Both the position numbers and the translations under genes were made by a program. This document shows positions 1-11,642 of a DNA stretch of 64,000 nt, piece by piece. Positions within the stretch are counted from its first letter, which is position 1. Every line of letters begins with the position of its first letter. The notes beneath the pieces are model-generated. The model was given only the letters and a program-made list of their open reading frames with translations. It had not been told where the DNA came from and made no database searches. Origin of the DNA: Dipteris shenzhenensis (taxonomy: Eukaryota > Polypodiophyta > Polypodiopsida > Gleicheniales); assembly GCA_047967505.1 (NCBI GenBank), contig CM106539.1; one strand, written 5' to 3'.

Positions 1-463
1 TGACCCTATACATAAATTTGTCAATAAAATAGAAGACAGCATGAGACAGTTACGTATGGCATTTTTAACTAGTTAGATTTGTGAAATAGGAACCCCATGT
101 TAACAGTCAAACTTTCACTCCTACAATTGTGCATGTAAAGAGAATGAGACCATAAGACGTTAAAGAAAAGCGTTTTTTTTTGTGGGGTGAGTTTCTTGTC
201 TTGATCCCCTTTATGCTCAATTTTCCCCTCCGTGCATGAAATAATTAAAGAAAGAGAGTTTGCACGGAGAGATTTATGTTGGAACTGTAAGTGGGCACAA
301 GACACGAGAGTACATTCCACACAAGAAAGCTCCAGTGAATAGTTCAACAATGAAAGTACAACACCTGGGTTATATATGAAACCTAGAAATGAAAAAATAA
401 AATAGACTAGAATAATTAAGTGAATTCTAGCCTGCATAACCATACCATTGTAATATTCCTACA
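1..463 (-). repeat. LTR fragment of a Copia element (minus strand)
   Basis: On the minus strand the LTR begins at 463 with TGTAGGAATATTAC, directly after a purine-rich tract (464-480) and behind a Copia RNase H remnant. A TATA-like CATATATAAC lies at about 369-378 on the minus strand, which fits a U3 promoter. The same LTR start follows the Copia at 20880-24037. The far end of the LTR is not recognisable, so the left limit is only the window edge. Confidence 0.55.
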
Positions 464-1845
464 AATCATCTCCCCCCAATGGTATGGCTAAACTACTTGG
501 TAAATGTCTCAATAGCACCTAAGATACCTAAAGTACCATGTTTACACAAATTTATCTAGAAGGCCATAGCAACATATGGGAGTATAAATAAATAACAATG
601 TCATTTTACAACCCCCCAAGACATTGTTTGTATGTCTCTCATCCCCAAGCCTTCTCAATGATGTACAAAGATTTCAATGGAAAGGCTTTTTGTGAAGATA
701 TCTACCACATTGTCCTTAGATGGACAATAGCTAAGGTCAATGAAGCCATCCTCAATACAACTCCAAATGTAATGATGAAGATTTTAAATGTGCTTCATGC
801 AAGCATGAAAGACAGGATTGTTTACAATGGTGATGCAACTCTCATTGTCACAATAAGTGAGAGTGGCCACACCATCTTGTGAATGATACAAATCATGCAT
901 TAACTTCCTCAACCACATGCAGTCCATAGTGACTGCATTTTCTGACTTACATTTTGCTTCACTGGATGAAAGAGAGGCTTTGGCTTGCTTCTTATTATTG
1001 AGCCATGAAATGCAAGTTGAACCCAATGGGAACAACTAGCTAGAAGTAGATCTTCTATAATCCATGTCACCTAACAATCAGATTTTGTGAACCCCTGAAG
1101 GTCGAGGTCACAATAACGAACATAATGTAAACCAACGTGAGTGTACCATGTACATATCTGGAGACCCTTTTGGCTGCATTCAAATGTGTGTCTGTGGGAC
1201 AATGCATAAATTGACTGAGCAACCTTGTAGCCAAGGCAATGTCGGCCTCATACAGCTCAAATAGAAAAGGCTGTTTACCAGTTGCCTATAAAGAGTACCA
1301 ACAAACTTTTCAGCCGTGTCATGCTTTTACTGAGCTTGGCACCTTTCTCAAGAGGAGTGGCTATGGGCTTTCTGTTTTCCATCTTAAATTTCTGCAAGAG
1401 ACTCCTGATACTATGTCTGTGACATGCATATCCCTTTAAACTATATGCCCAGACAAGTGTAATAAACCCAAATCTGTCATAACACATAGATTGCACCTCA
1501 GCAATTTTATGGTCACTATTACTAGTGAGTATGATATCATCCACATAGAGAATGAGGAGGATCAAATCTGATTTTTATTGAAAAACATAAAGATTAGCTC
1601 AATGTGAGTATAGACAAAACCCTTGGATAGTAAAAACTAATGTATCTTGTGATACCATGCACGCACTACATGTTTGCGCCCATAAAGTGCTTCCTTTAGC
1701 TTGCACAGCTTGTGTTCTTGTCCAATAATAACAAATCCTTGGGTTTCTGCACATAGACCTCCTCCTTGAGATCCCCCAATGGCACAACAAATGATAGTCA
1801 TTTTGGCTACCAGAGTAAAAGTTTGCTCATGGTCAAAACTGTGAC
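464..1845 (-). mobile_element. Copia pol remnant (RT and RNase H), minus strand
   Basis: This is the degenerate C-terminal half of a Ty1/Copia polyprotein. Reading down the minus strand: an RT piece at about 1830-1637 (QEHKLCKLKEALYG, RAWYHKI), the RT catalytic block at 1565-1275 (LYVDDIILTSN, then LLQKFKMEN), and RNase H at 1035-784 (SWLNNKKQAKASLSSSEA). Stops and frameshifts separate the blocks, and gag, protease and integrase are missing. About 120 bases around the 3' end (596-625) are close to the Copia copy ending at 23905, so both belong to one family. It is non-functional. Confidence 0.85.
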
Positions 1846-2035
1846 CCGACCCGGTCCACGTACGTCTCCGGCCTCTGTGACAGACTCCCTGTGTACCAGT
1901 GAATGCTCTGACCTTTGATGAATTTGTATAGAAGACAATGTCTTGTCGTGTGTTTAATCTGAGAAATTCTCGGGCTTTGACCATAGGGTCCATCACAATT
2001 CCAAATGGTACAAGTGAACTTTCCCTCCTTATGTG
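1846..2035 (-). mobile_element. LINE-B fragment, start of endonuclease domain
   Basis: The minus-strand translation (IWNCDGP-like, then RQDIVFYT) matches the start of the apurinic endonuclease domain of the LINE-B copy at 52263-52500, where the same spacing and an ETH motif are seen. It abuts the Copia remnant without visible borders. Too short to hold any active-site set. Confidence 0.5.
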
Positions 2036-2061
2036 TCGCATCCTCTCTGCCGTATGAGGGC

Positions 2062-2062
<1 letters not shown>

Positions 2063-2099
<37 letters not shown>
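2063..2099. repeat. (AG)n microsatellite
   Basis: An uninterrupted AG dinucleotide run of about 37 bases. Confidence 0.95.
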
Positions 2100-2101
<2 letters not shown>

Positions 2102-2660
2102 CTCAATGCAGTTAATGTACTGGCCTTGATGGATACATCCTTTGGTGGCCAAGGCAAGGTGATTGCACAAGGGAAAAAGTATGTGCTAGCTCAAGGTTGC
2201 CACGAGCTCATGAGTCATAACCGTCATAACCCCTATGGATGTTTTTGGATGCTTGTAAGGAGGGGCTTGGTTGCAGATTTTTTGTTTTTTGCAGCCATTT
2301 ATTCTGAGCACTAAAACATTGTAGAGTGGGCACTAAAACATTGTAGAGTGGGCGGGGGGGGGGGGGAGATTGTGTTGCACAGCATTTGCCTGCACTGTTA
2401 AGCAATCTTATGATGACATTGCCGACCACATTTCCCCGGAAACCCGGAACATATTGACCATACACGTCTCTCTTTATTGTTCAACAAATTGGTATGCGAA
2501 ATGGGACCTTGAGTCCGTATCAATATTATGTTCGAGTCGGTGTAAAATGACCGTGATCTTCTAAAATTTGCAAAAATGCAACACGATGGTGAAACTTTAG
2601 AAACAGAGATATTTTCCCCATTCTTTTCTCCTCGTACTGTATTTTTTCTTTTGACTTACT
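2100..2660. other. Unassigned intronic DNA with a G run
   Basis: No gene seen. It contains a short direct duplication (CACTAAAACATTGTAGAGTG twice, about 2309-2350) and a run of G around 2352-2366. Both look like slippage products. Confidence 0.5.
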
Positions 2661-5440
2661 GGGAAAAAAGGCTCAACATGGAAGGTCATGTTTTGCATAC
2701 CGCTGCAAAAAAAAGTTGGCAGAATCTGTAATGATAAGGCCATGCCTTGCAGAAATGCTCCGACCTTTCAATCGTCTTCCACGATCCCTCCATGCTCTAC
2801 TCCCATATGGATTGTAAGGTGTGAATGATAGCATGCTAGATATTGACGAGCGGCATACCTGCTGCCGCCCCATCACTAGGCTACAACGTGCTACCATGAG
2901 GTTTTGGTTAGTGATGCTGGCTGTCGTCTCCCAAACAATGTCCTCTGCGAAGGCTTGGATCTCTGTTGGGAGGGCAAGAACGAGTCTTGAATGTTCATCT
3001 TCTAGGCCGAAGAGACCATCTCAATGGAGTAAAACAATCCCTCCTTTCAACCGTATTGTCATGCCAAAAGTGTAAATCCACTACATCCTCTACATCTTCT
3101 AGGCTCGAATCTCTATTGGGAAGGCAAGATTGAGACTTGAATGTCCTAGAGGGTTACCCTCGGCCCATCTATCTTGAGGCTGAAGAGACCATCTGAATAA
3201 AATTAAAAAATTTCCTCTTGTCAACCATGTTGCCATGCCCCAAATGTAAATCCATTGCATCCTAGCATGGCCAAATCATCTAGGCGGACAGAGAGCTCGA
3301 GCAATATTCTCCATCTCTCCTATTGTGCAGTAGCAACAAATCCCATTAAACCTCATCTACTCAACTGCAATTGTTGGCTGATTTGGCTGGCATAGAAAAG
3401 AAACAATAAACACCAGCTAGTGAGTGATCCTCTCTCATGCTCTATCAATGAATGGATCTGGGACCTCTTCGTCCACGAAGTCAGTGTCTCGGAGCTCAAA
3501 TCCATATGGAGCGATCCTCCCATGCCGACATAAAGAAAAGAGAGTAGGGTAGACTTGGAAGGCCACACGAATGTCAACCACCCTACTACTAGGAACTCGC
3601 TAGTCCACTGCCCCACTATGCCCAACTGAAGCGCAACCTCAATATGCGACCTTTCTGATCTCGTACCTCCATATGCTAGATCGTTAGAGGGAGTCTTAAT
3701 CTCCTCGTTGCACTGAGGGCTGATGCAAATGAGGGCTTGAGAGATGACGCCACACTCTTTTCAAGCTCCTCATCAGTTGTGATTCTTCTTTGTAAGCGGA
3801 GCCTCTGTAAAGATCGACGAGTATTGTTCCCACTCGTCCAGTGGTGTATTACTTAGAAGCCCCTATCTTAGCAAGGGCTTCAAAGATTCTAAACCTGGAG
3901 CAAGACTCCTAATAATGAGCTTGCTTAAAAGAGCTCTAATCTGACATCTCTGGGACAATAGCTCCAAACCCCAAGCTGCCCCATGGATCCATGATGAAAA
4001 AACGAGCAAGAAATGATGAACCGAGCCATGTCCACACTCACCACCAAAGCCTCCCTACCAAGGAACCTCTAGTGAATCTTCAATCTACAAGCTTATGGCC
4101 AACACTCTCTAGCACTAGGGCAATTTGCTGCTCCTTGGCGGAGTCTTTATATCCACTTAACATCCAACGTTTTTGTTTTTGGAAACCCCCCTTGAGAAAG
4201 GAGTGCCTAAGTGGGCTATCCTACCATCCTCACCCTTTAGAAATGATAGCCTAAAATTTGTGACAATCCTATAAACTTGGTGGAGAAAAGTAGCCATAAC
4301 TTTATAGAATACTTATTTTGATGCATGTAACTTTACAAAATGGCGTAAACAACATGATAATTATCTAAAATTATGTTTTTTCTTTTGATTATATATGCTA
4401 GATGGCCCAATTTGGATTTGGCAATCAAAATATATAGGTTAACAACGTTGGTTGCTTTTGGCGACCAACATAGTTTTTTCCACACAAAAATGAATACCAT
4501 GGTCACCTAGCTTTTTGTCCCAAACCGAAAGGAGTGCCTCGTTGTCTAACATTTACCTTTTCAAAAGCATTGCTAGCATCAGAAGTATCTAATCGTTTTC
4601 CAACGTGGAATCCATCTAAATCCAAAGGCCACGACCCAATCTATGCTTGTGAGGAAACCCACTAACTATTCCAACTGATCTTGGTTCTTGATGCAAACAA
4701 TATACTCTAGTGAGAGCCACAGCCTCTCCAAGCGCCAGGATGAACCCTCCACAAACAAGTCCACATCATTTGCAAACTCTGAATCAAAGTGCACCTCCTC
4801 CTACCAAATTGGTGAGTGCCTCAATCACAAAGAGGATTAGGAAAGGAGCTAGTGAGAAGCCTAGTACATTGAACGAGAGAGTCAAAAGGGCTCTCCCATG
4901 TATCCACCAATATGGATCTAGATGGAGCCCCCAGCATAAATGACAGAGATCCTATGTTCCCCATTCTTAAAGAACCCCAAATTTCCATCATCCAAGAACG
5001 TTGAATCCACTCTATTATATGCCTTCTTCAAATGAAAGAGTAAGATTACAAGAGGCTGATACTTCTCCCATGCCTACTAGTCTATGGTCTCCCAAAAAGT
5101 GAAGACATTGTCTAGAAAATCTGAGTGTCATGGATAATGTCTGGAAGGTGAGGGTGGGTGGAGCCACAAACTCAAGACCTAGCTATGATCTTGTATGCGG
5201 TGTCAAGCAAGGTGTTCGGGCACCATTGCTAGATACTTATGTAGTCCCTCCCTTTCAAAACTAAGGCATATCCACCCTCGAGCGAGCATCAAACATCTCC
5301 TGGAAAGCCAAACACAAGTCATCCTCACCCAGGCATTTTCACACCATGAGGGCCTCAAGCATCTCCTCATCATCATGAAGGGGCCTCTAGTTGTATCATC
5401 ATGCTCAAGGTGACCACAGTGGAAATCTGGGCCCAAATAT
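2660..5440 (-). mobile_element. Decayed LINE-A (L1-like) ORF2, minus strand
   Basis: Landmarks of a plant L1-type reverse transcriptase occur in the correct order down the minus strand. They are a palm-A motif (FHLKKAYNRVDSTFL, about 5035-4990), a palm-C motif with Asn for Asp (FANDVDLF, about 4768-4745), a thumb-like HLGTPFSRGVSKNKN (about 4225-4180), and a C-terminal block at 2960-2673. The last matches the C-terminus of the LINE-A at 44577-44880 (shared pattern ASIT, VAR.SLVMG). Many stops and frameshifts are present and no frame is intact. N-terminal parts before about 5400 are not convincing. Confidence 0.6.
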
Positions 5441-5460
5441 CCTCATTCACAGGGGTCTCC

Positions 5461-5800
5461 TTCTTAGCTTAGAAAAGTTGGTGATAGAAGGAGGTGGTCA
5501 TGTCAAAATCCTTGCAGGAGGTGGTAGAAGGAGGTGGTCATGTCGGAATCTCTTGTAGGTCTAAGTGGAGCTAACCCAATCATCTCTCAAGCACAAAAGC
5601 TCCGTCTCTACTGACCTAGGACCTTCTTAGCTTGGAAAAGTTGGTGGTACAAGGAGGTCTCCTTAGCTTGGAAAAGTCGGTGTCTTCTTCCAAGTTGGGG
5701 TGTTCTTCTTAGCTTGGAAAAGTTGGTGATAGAAGGAGGTGGTCATGTCAAAATCTCTTGTAGATATAAGTGGAACTAACCCCCATCATCTCTCAAGCAC
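5461..5800. repeat. Imperfect duplication, two copies of about 110 bp
   Basis: A block beginning TTCTTAGCTTAGAAAAGTTG at 5461 recurs at about 5704 with the same continuation (GGAGGTGGTCATGTCAAAAT, then a CATCATCTCTCAAGCA-like end). Partial copies lie at 5627 and 5662. Function unknown; probably a local duplication in decayed LINE sequence. Confidence 0.6.
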
Positions 5801-6458
5801 TCCCTTGCATCCATGAAGACTCTGGCTCTCACCAAGGATCTCCCCCACTAATGGCAAAGAGGAACTATTACCAAGTGCCCTAGGGGAGACATTGCGGAGA
5901 AAGAAGCCCCTCAAAGCTTGTCTTCTACAAACTCCAGATTGTTGAAGTAAACTCGAACAAGGCAGGCTCTCTATAAGTTGGCGCCAAAGAGCCCTTTCTA
6001 TTGACGGCAAGCAGGTGCAACATTCAAGACACCACTCCTGGCATCGCTAATCGTCAAACCCATCCATACTGCCCGCCCTACAAATGAGCTATCCTTGGTC
6101 AAAATCTCAGCAAAGGACTGGCTATTGCTGTGCTATATTGCTTCAAATCATACATAAACGGTTAATGAGAATATCAATTGAAGCCACATATTGAAAAGCT
6201 GGATAGGGAAACTTATGTGAAATAGAAACATGGTTATGGTATTTATATGTGTTTCTGAAATGGTTGTGAGTTTGCTTGCAAATCTTTTCTTAGTCCTTTA
6301 CAAATCAAAATGCTGACTAAAAACGTCATACAATCTCATAAAACTCTATCCTTACTAAAGAAAACATGTATCATACTCCGATCTTTGCCAACAGGTTGTA
6401 TCACAAGAGAGAAATTCAAATATGAAGGAAAAGCATGCAAATTCCAAGAATGTTCCAC
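5801..6458. other. CFAP58 intron sequence, nothing recognised
   Basis: Lies downstream of the 59-codon CFAP58 exon on the minus strand. I found no following CFAP58 exon here or elsewhere in 1-6458, so this intron is at least 6.4 kb. No repeats or transposon motifs were recognised. Confidence 0.5.
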
Positions 6459-6635
6459 CTGATACATGTGGAGTTCAGATGCCATTGCTTGCATTTGACG
6501 AGTCTTTTCTTTCAAGTTCTTCTCATACATTCCAAGTTGCTCCGCAACCTCAGGACCTGGTTGACGAGCCAAAATTTTCCGCAACTCAGCATAAAGTTTT
6601 TCCTTCTCTTGTATCAAAAGATCCTTCTCCACAAC
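6459..6635 (-). CDS. CFAP58: CFAP58 (CCDC147/FAP58), internal exon of 59 codons
   Basis: Third visible exon of a minus-strand gene for cilia- and flagella-associated protein 58, a coiled-coil axonemal protein needed for motile cilia. The exon reads VVEKDLLIQEKEKLYAEL, then ILARQPGPEVAEQL and KEKTRQMQAMASEL, which are hallmark strings of the family. Borders are canonical: an acceptor TTTCCTGTGCAG directly above 6635 and a donor GTGGAAC directly below 6459. The length is 177 bp, phase 0 at both ends. It follows exon 8054-8194 in protein order, with a 1,418-bp intron between. The sequence is alpha-helical and rich in Glu, Lys and Gln, with no stop. Family assignment is from recalled homologues, not a search. 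Confidence 0.92.
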
Positions 6636-8053
6636 CTGCACAGGAAATCTAGCTTCTCTATCAGAGAAGATTCTTTGGACAAAGGAATGAATTTTAAAAA
6701 AAAAATACAGCGCCTTGTGCAGCAAGGTGAACTTAGAAATACGTTACGTTTTTTCCAAAACCAATCTTAAATAGTTTTTATTTGCTTCCAATACAGATAG
6801 ATAGGCCTATCTTCCATAAAACTCTAATTGCAACCAAGAACCATTCATTTCAGTAATAAGACTTCTTCACCTTGGATTTGCATCATATCTCCTTTCCACA
6901 AAATTGGTGCAATTGTGGCATGCTGTGGTAATGTACCTCCAAGCAAAAATGGCCCTGCTACTTACTATTCTTGTATGTGGCACTTCTTTCTCAAGAAAAC
7001 AGTAAACGTTGCCGTGGGATCCTTGAGCACTTGCCAAAGAACGACCAAAATATTCAATCCTTTAGGAAGCAAAGCCTCACAGGGAAGCAGGGATACCATG
7101 CTTCATCTCCATGTCGAACATTATGATACAGTGATAACAGGGAAAAAGAAAGGTCAAGTGCAACCTAAAGTAGAAATTGAGTGGTCTTGACCAAGTAGAG
7201 CTGCAATAAGAAACACATTCCTTTTATGATGGTGATCTCTTGGATATGGCTTTCCTTGATGGCAAGGGCTTTCCTTAAACATGTCCCAAAGCTTCTTATG
7301 TGTGGGCATGATGCCTACAATGCAACCTACAATTGCTCAGTTCTGGAGCGCTTGTACCACAATTCAACTCGTTATTTATCAAGAGAAGTCACTAGGATAT
7401 CGATGACTAGGGATTCAAGGGTGTTCAATTCGGGTGCTCTCGATAAACCAGTGCCTAGGTCATCATGCACCATCCAAAACCCCAAGACCAAATCTACTTC
7501 TAGATGAAAGAGAGAATGATAATAAAAAAAGGGCAAGTGAAAACTAAAAGAGGGAGGAGAAGGAGAAACAGGGGAGAAGGTGGGGGCGGGGGAAGGGGTG
7601 GGGGCCGGGAAGAGGGGTGGGGGCGAGGAGAGAGGGGTGGGGGGGTGGGGGGGGGTAAACTGGAGAGATAAAAGACAGCTTGGGAGCAAGGAGGAGGGCA
7701 GAGAGGCAGCTGGGCAAGGAGCAGCCCAAAAAGGGGAGAGCAGCTAGAGGATGGGTGGAGGTCGGGGGGCAAGAGGAGAAGACAGTAGCAGAAGGGATTA
7801 AGGGGCAGCACCAGCTCTGTAGTTTGTTCATTTTCATTACGACAGAAGGAGAAGATCCACTTAACTCGCAACTCACAACTTGTGGATGGGATCTGAGAAT
7901 CTCTGAAACTAGTTCTCTAGAGCAATTAAGGTCATACTCCACATTTAAATTCACACATTAAGGTCATCCTCCACACATTGGCAAATCAAAGGTAAAGGGA
8001 CCTTATATTCAGAATTACCAAAAACAGTGTAATTTATTATGCCAAGAACATAC
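6636..8053 (-). other. CFAP58 intron (1,418 bp)
   Basis: Separates the 141-bp and 177-bp CFAP58 exons. It has a GTATGTT donor at the 8054 side and an acceptor ending CAG at the 6635 side. It holds a G-rich block at 7545-7790; otherwise nothing is recognised. Confidence 0.85.
7545..7790. repeat. G-rich low-complexity block
   Basis: Runs of GGGG with GGGGCGGGGG and GGTGGGGGGG on the plus strand, so the pre-mRNA sense (minus) strand is C/T-rich. Open frames across it encode only Pro/Ser runs and are not genes. Confidence 0.8.
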
Positions 8054-8194
8054 CTGCTCAGTTTTTAGTATTAAACGCTTTTGGAGTGTTTGAATTTTGA
8101 GAATCATCTCATAAGCAGTAGGATCTGTCCCTTCCAGCTGACGCCAACGATGCACATTCAATGGATTTTCTAGCTCCTCTGATAATGCCTTCAC
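8054..8194 (-). CDS. CFAP58: CFAP58 (CCDC147/FAP58), internal exon of 47 codons
   Basis: Second visible CFAP58 exon. It reads VKALSEELENPLNVHRW, then DPTAYEMILKIQTLQKRL and KTEQ. The ENP-NVHRW and KIQTLQKRL strings are diagnostic of the family. The acceptor ATTCCTTGCAG lies directly above 8194 and the donor GTATGTT directly below 8054. It is 141 bp, phase 0 at both ends. Joined to the exon at 48258-48497 on one side (ELLQERTK / VKALSEEL) and 6459-6635 on the other (KTEQ / VVEKDLL), the protein runs without gap or overlap against the family pattern. The upstream intron is therefore about 40 kb. Confidence 0.93.
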
Positions 8195-8462
8195 CTGCAA
8201 GGAATTCTCTGTTATTGGATATCCTTTCAATTTTTTTCCCATTGCGCATCTAAGCTACCTGATCCGTAGTAGATATGTCTGATAACACAATGACTTGAAT
8301 TTATTAACTTTCATTAAACACCAGTTTGATGTTTTATTGTTCGAGTTCATTCCTTCAGCTATCCCCATCTTTTAATAGCCTCTGACAAATCTCCAGCCCT
8401 TTACATCCTTAATTTTTGAATCAATACTCATTCTGTATGTATAGTTGCAAATAATAGCTGCA

Positions 8463-9860
8463 AGAACAGTCAGCCTCAGAATACTATGAACCCACAGCCC
8501 ACACTCCTAAGCTTCGATCAAGAACAACAGCTCGTAACTCCCAGTACCCAAAAATCTCCCACGATCAAATCAGCATAAGATCACAACCATGTCAAAGAGG
8601 CTTCCAATTCCTTTAGGATAGCTTCTCTTCCCTCACAAAGCAGAAGATCAGTGATTGACGAACATCTGCAGCAAGCATCAATCTCACGTTCTTCCACGAA
8701 GAGTGCCCAGCTCCTTTACGACAACCATCATCAATGAAGGTCACGTTCCATTGCCCTTAGCCTGCAATTTCTTCGTCCCTCTATCTCTTGCATACGGAAT
8801 TCATGGAGTCTTTGTTGCTAAGATTACTCCATGCTGCATCGTAGCCTTTAGATGATCTTCTATGCATCAGCTCACGTGCAAACGACGACCGTCCTACCTG
8901 CTACAAACAGCTCGCTATCTCTGGAGATCTCCAGCACCAAGGTCTTCTCAGCGCACACAAGCTCACAAACTCCCTTACGTGAAGATAACCAGCAGCGTCT
9001 GCAATAGCCCTTCTCTCCCATTCGATCTGAATTCACCACGTAGCTGTAACCCCGGAGCACCTAGAGCTTATCCTTTCCAAACCTAGAGTCCCTTTGTGCG
9101 AAGCATGCAGTCGAAAAAATCCCCCTCCCATCACGTATGTAGGCCTTCAGTTGATGGGTGCTTAGCCTTTCGCTTTCATCTACTAGACTCCTAGTTACGT
9201 GCGTCGCTTCCTCTTTACTTCAGAAATTCTAGATTTCTCTACAGCGCGATCGATCGCAATCCAAAAGCTCTACATTCCTTGCTACGTAGCCACCTTTGCA
9301 TGAGCAGGATGCCTTCCCAATCAGTCCAGCCACCTCATCACGTAGGATTTACCACTCTTCCATTAAAAAAATGCAAATATCCCCCAAGGCACATTAAATG
9401 CACATTTCGGACCTTTGGTCACACAATTCCCACACACATTAGCATGCACATTAAGACTTGCATGTACCCCCGTACACACACATGAAAAACCCCTTGACAT
9501 GGACACCAGAACATATCAAATTCCCGTAGCATGCAAGACCACATTGACTCAGGAAAATTTAAAAAAAACCCCTTCATGACTTGATTTTACATGACCCCAA
9601 AAACATTTTCACTTGACCAGACACTGGATACCCTTGCTCTGAAAATCTAGTACAACCACATTGCATTTCATCATTTCCCATGAAGTCCCTGCAAAACATA
9701 CTTTATTGTCTCAAAAAACTATACATTAGTCCATCATGCTTGTGAAAGAAAATCCCACAAATGGGAAAAGCCCACACCTACCCTAGATGTGTACAACTAT
9801 GTGCCTACCCACAGCTATATACAGTGCTCAAAAACTTGATACAGGTTTTGTCCTATCATT
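8463..9860 (-). repeat. 3' LTR of Tat-like Gypsy element (about 1.4 kb)
   Basis: Repeats 12830-14311 almost base for base over about 1.4 kb. The upper end is well defined: both copies end TTTTGTCCTATCA on the plus strand, so on the minus strand the LTR opens TGATAGGACAAAA. The lower end is the limit of similarity (AGAACAGTCAG) and shows no clean TG, so the true end is uncertain. It lacks segments of about 42, 18 and 23 bases that are present in the partner. Confidence 0.85.
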
Positions 9861-9886
9861 TTGCCCACCCCCAAGTCTGCAAACAT

Positions 9887-11120
9887 TCATGTCTTGCAGA
9901 TAGGGGTATATAAGATTTGCATTTCTTCAAAGATATCCTCATCCATGAGGTCTTCCGGCTTGTCTGGTTTCATCACAGTAGGTCCACAGCTGCCCACACT
10001 CATGATCCTATGAAAGTATTTCTTTAGTCTGAAGCCATTGACTCTATTCTTATGCTGCTGACCATCCAAATTCTCAAGTTGATATGAGCCATTTTTGAAT
10101 TTCTTCGTCACATGAAAAGGTCCATCCCATTTGATCACAAATTTCTTCTTGAAGGTAGAATCGAGACTACTGTTGTATCTCAAAACTAGATCACCCTCCT
10201 TGATTTTCTTATCCCTGAATTTCTTGTTTGCTCTCTTCTGATTCTCCTCTTGAATTAAAGCATAATGTTCCACCGCCTTTTGTCTATCTAGTTGTGCTTC
10301 CGGAAAATCTAATAACCAGTTCTGGAAAGTAAAATTTAAATCCTCGTTTATCTTCATTAACATCTGTAATGCAGGAATTTCTACTTCCAAGGGTAATAGA
10401 GCTTCTTTCCCGTAAACAAGATGAAATGGTGAAAACTGGGTGCCTTCTTTTACTGCAACTCTGTAAGCCCATAAAGCCCAGTGCAAAGCAAGGTCCCACT
10501 CCTTCTCATGTGTTCTCATGATCCTTCCCATGATATTAGTACACACACCATTAAATTTTTCATTCATCCCATTACATTGGGGATAATAGGGACTTGCATA
10601 TCTGTGTTTAATCTTCAGCTTTCCACATAATAAATCCATCAGTTCACTCTTGAAACCTGGACCTGTATCAGAAAGCAACTCTAGTGGCATACCAAATCTA
10701 CAGCAAATATCCTCATACACAAATTTACATACAGATTTCGCAGTGACAGCCCGTACTACTCGTGCTTCAGCCCATCTCGTCAAATAATCCACAGCTGTCA
10801 GCACATAACAACTTCCCCTGGCTGTCATGGGTAGAGGACCGATGGCATCTATTCCCCATTTCTCAAAAATATTATAAGCAAGCATGATATTTCTGAGTTC
10901 TAGATGTAAGATCCTCTTACTCATCTGCTGACACTGTAGGCATTACCTGCACCAATGTCTTATGTCTCTCTGGAGGGATGGCCACACATACCCTTCTGTA
11001 AGTATTTTCCTCAGCATCATTTTGAAAGCAAAATGTCCTCCACATACTCCCTCATGATTAGCTTGTAGAATATGAAAAACTTCCTCATGCTAGGGAATTC
11101 TTCTGTGCACCAGATCAGCC
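9887..11120 (-). pseudogene. Ty3/Gypsy integrase (Tat-like element)
   Basis: The ORF at 10924-9887 carries the integrase core and C-terminus. The first catalytic Asp is in WGIDAIGPLP, the second in LLSDTGPGF, and the Glu in NGMNEKFNG, so D-D-E is complete. The C-terminal GDLVLRYNSSLD and KWDGPFHVTK follow, with no chromodomain. Above it (11120-10925) the H2C2 zinc-binding part can be read (HEGVCGGHFA, then CLQCQQMSKRIL), but it is broken by in-frame stops, one just before CLQC. It probably integrated cDNA once; it is now dead. Confidence 0.88.
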
Positions 11121-11146
11121 CCCTTTCATGTAAAGAACATCATCTA

Positions 11147-11590
11147 TCAGACAATAATAAGTACAGCTTTTAATAAATCTGTATTTTCTTTGTTTCGGAA
11201 CTTCTTCAGGCACTTTACCGTTAACAGGAAGCTTTCCTCACAAGCTAATGTCTCCCTTCCTTTGTATAAGGGCTCCTGCACTCCTACTGCATCAACATAA
11301 GCTGCTGTAATTTCCTGTGCAGCATCATGTGCATTTACATTCTTACCTCTTTCAATATGCTGGAGTGTCCAGGCATCCAATTGATTTAACAGTTTCTTCA
11401 CCGCGCTTATCCATCTCTTCAAATGAACATGCTTAACCTTCCAGACACCTAAAATTTCCTTCACAACCAACATAGCATCTCCCTTAATCATGAGTCTCTT
11501 AATACCCAGACTAATGCATACTTTCAAACCTTCGAAGAGGGCTGCATATTCAGCCTTATTATTACTGCTGGCTTCGAGCTGAATTTTCAT
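11147..11590 (-). pseudogene. Second (archaeal-type) RNase H domain
   Basis: 147 codons: LEASSNNKAEYAALFEGLK near the N-terminus, then IKGDAMLVVKEILG, and HIERGKNVNAHDAAQEI. This is the extra RNase H placed between the normal RT-RNase H and the integrase, a hallmark of the Tat/Ogre branch of plant Ty3/Gypsy elements. N-AEY and the (N)xxAHD end are recognisable; the first active-site Asp lies outside the open frame. Confidence 0.8.
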
Positions 11591-11642
11591 TTTCCGAATC
11601 TCCTTTCCTATAGGATCATAAATTATAATTCCTCCTGTACTT

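Noticed and set aside
7372-7961. Proline-rich ORFs in a CFAP58 intron
   Set aside because: Low-complexity G/C runs only; several frames on both strands are equally open.
6459-8194. Possibility that the CFAP58 exons are a processed pseudogene
   Set aside because: Introns with canonical splice sites separate them, and there are no stops or frame shifts in 159 codons over the two exons.
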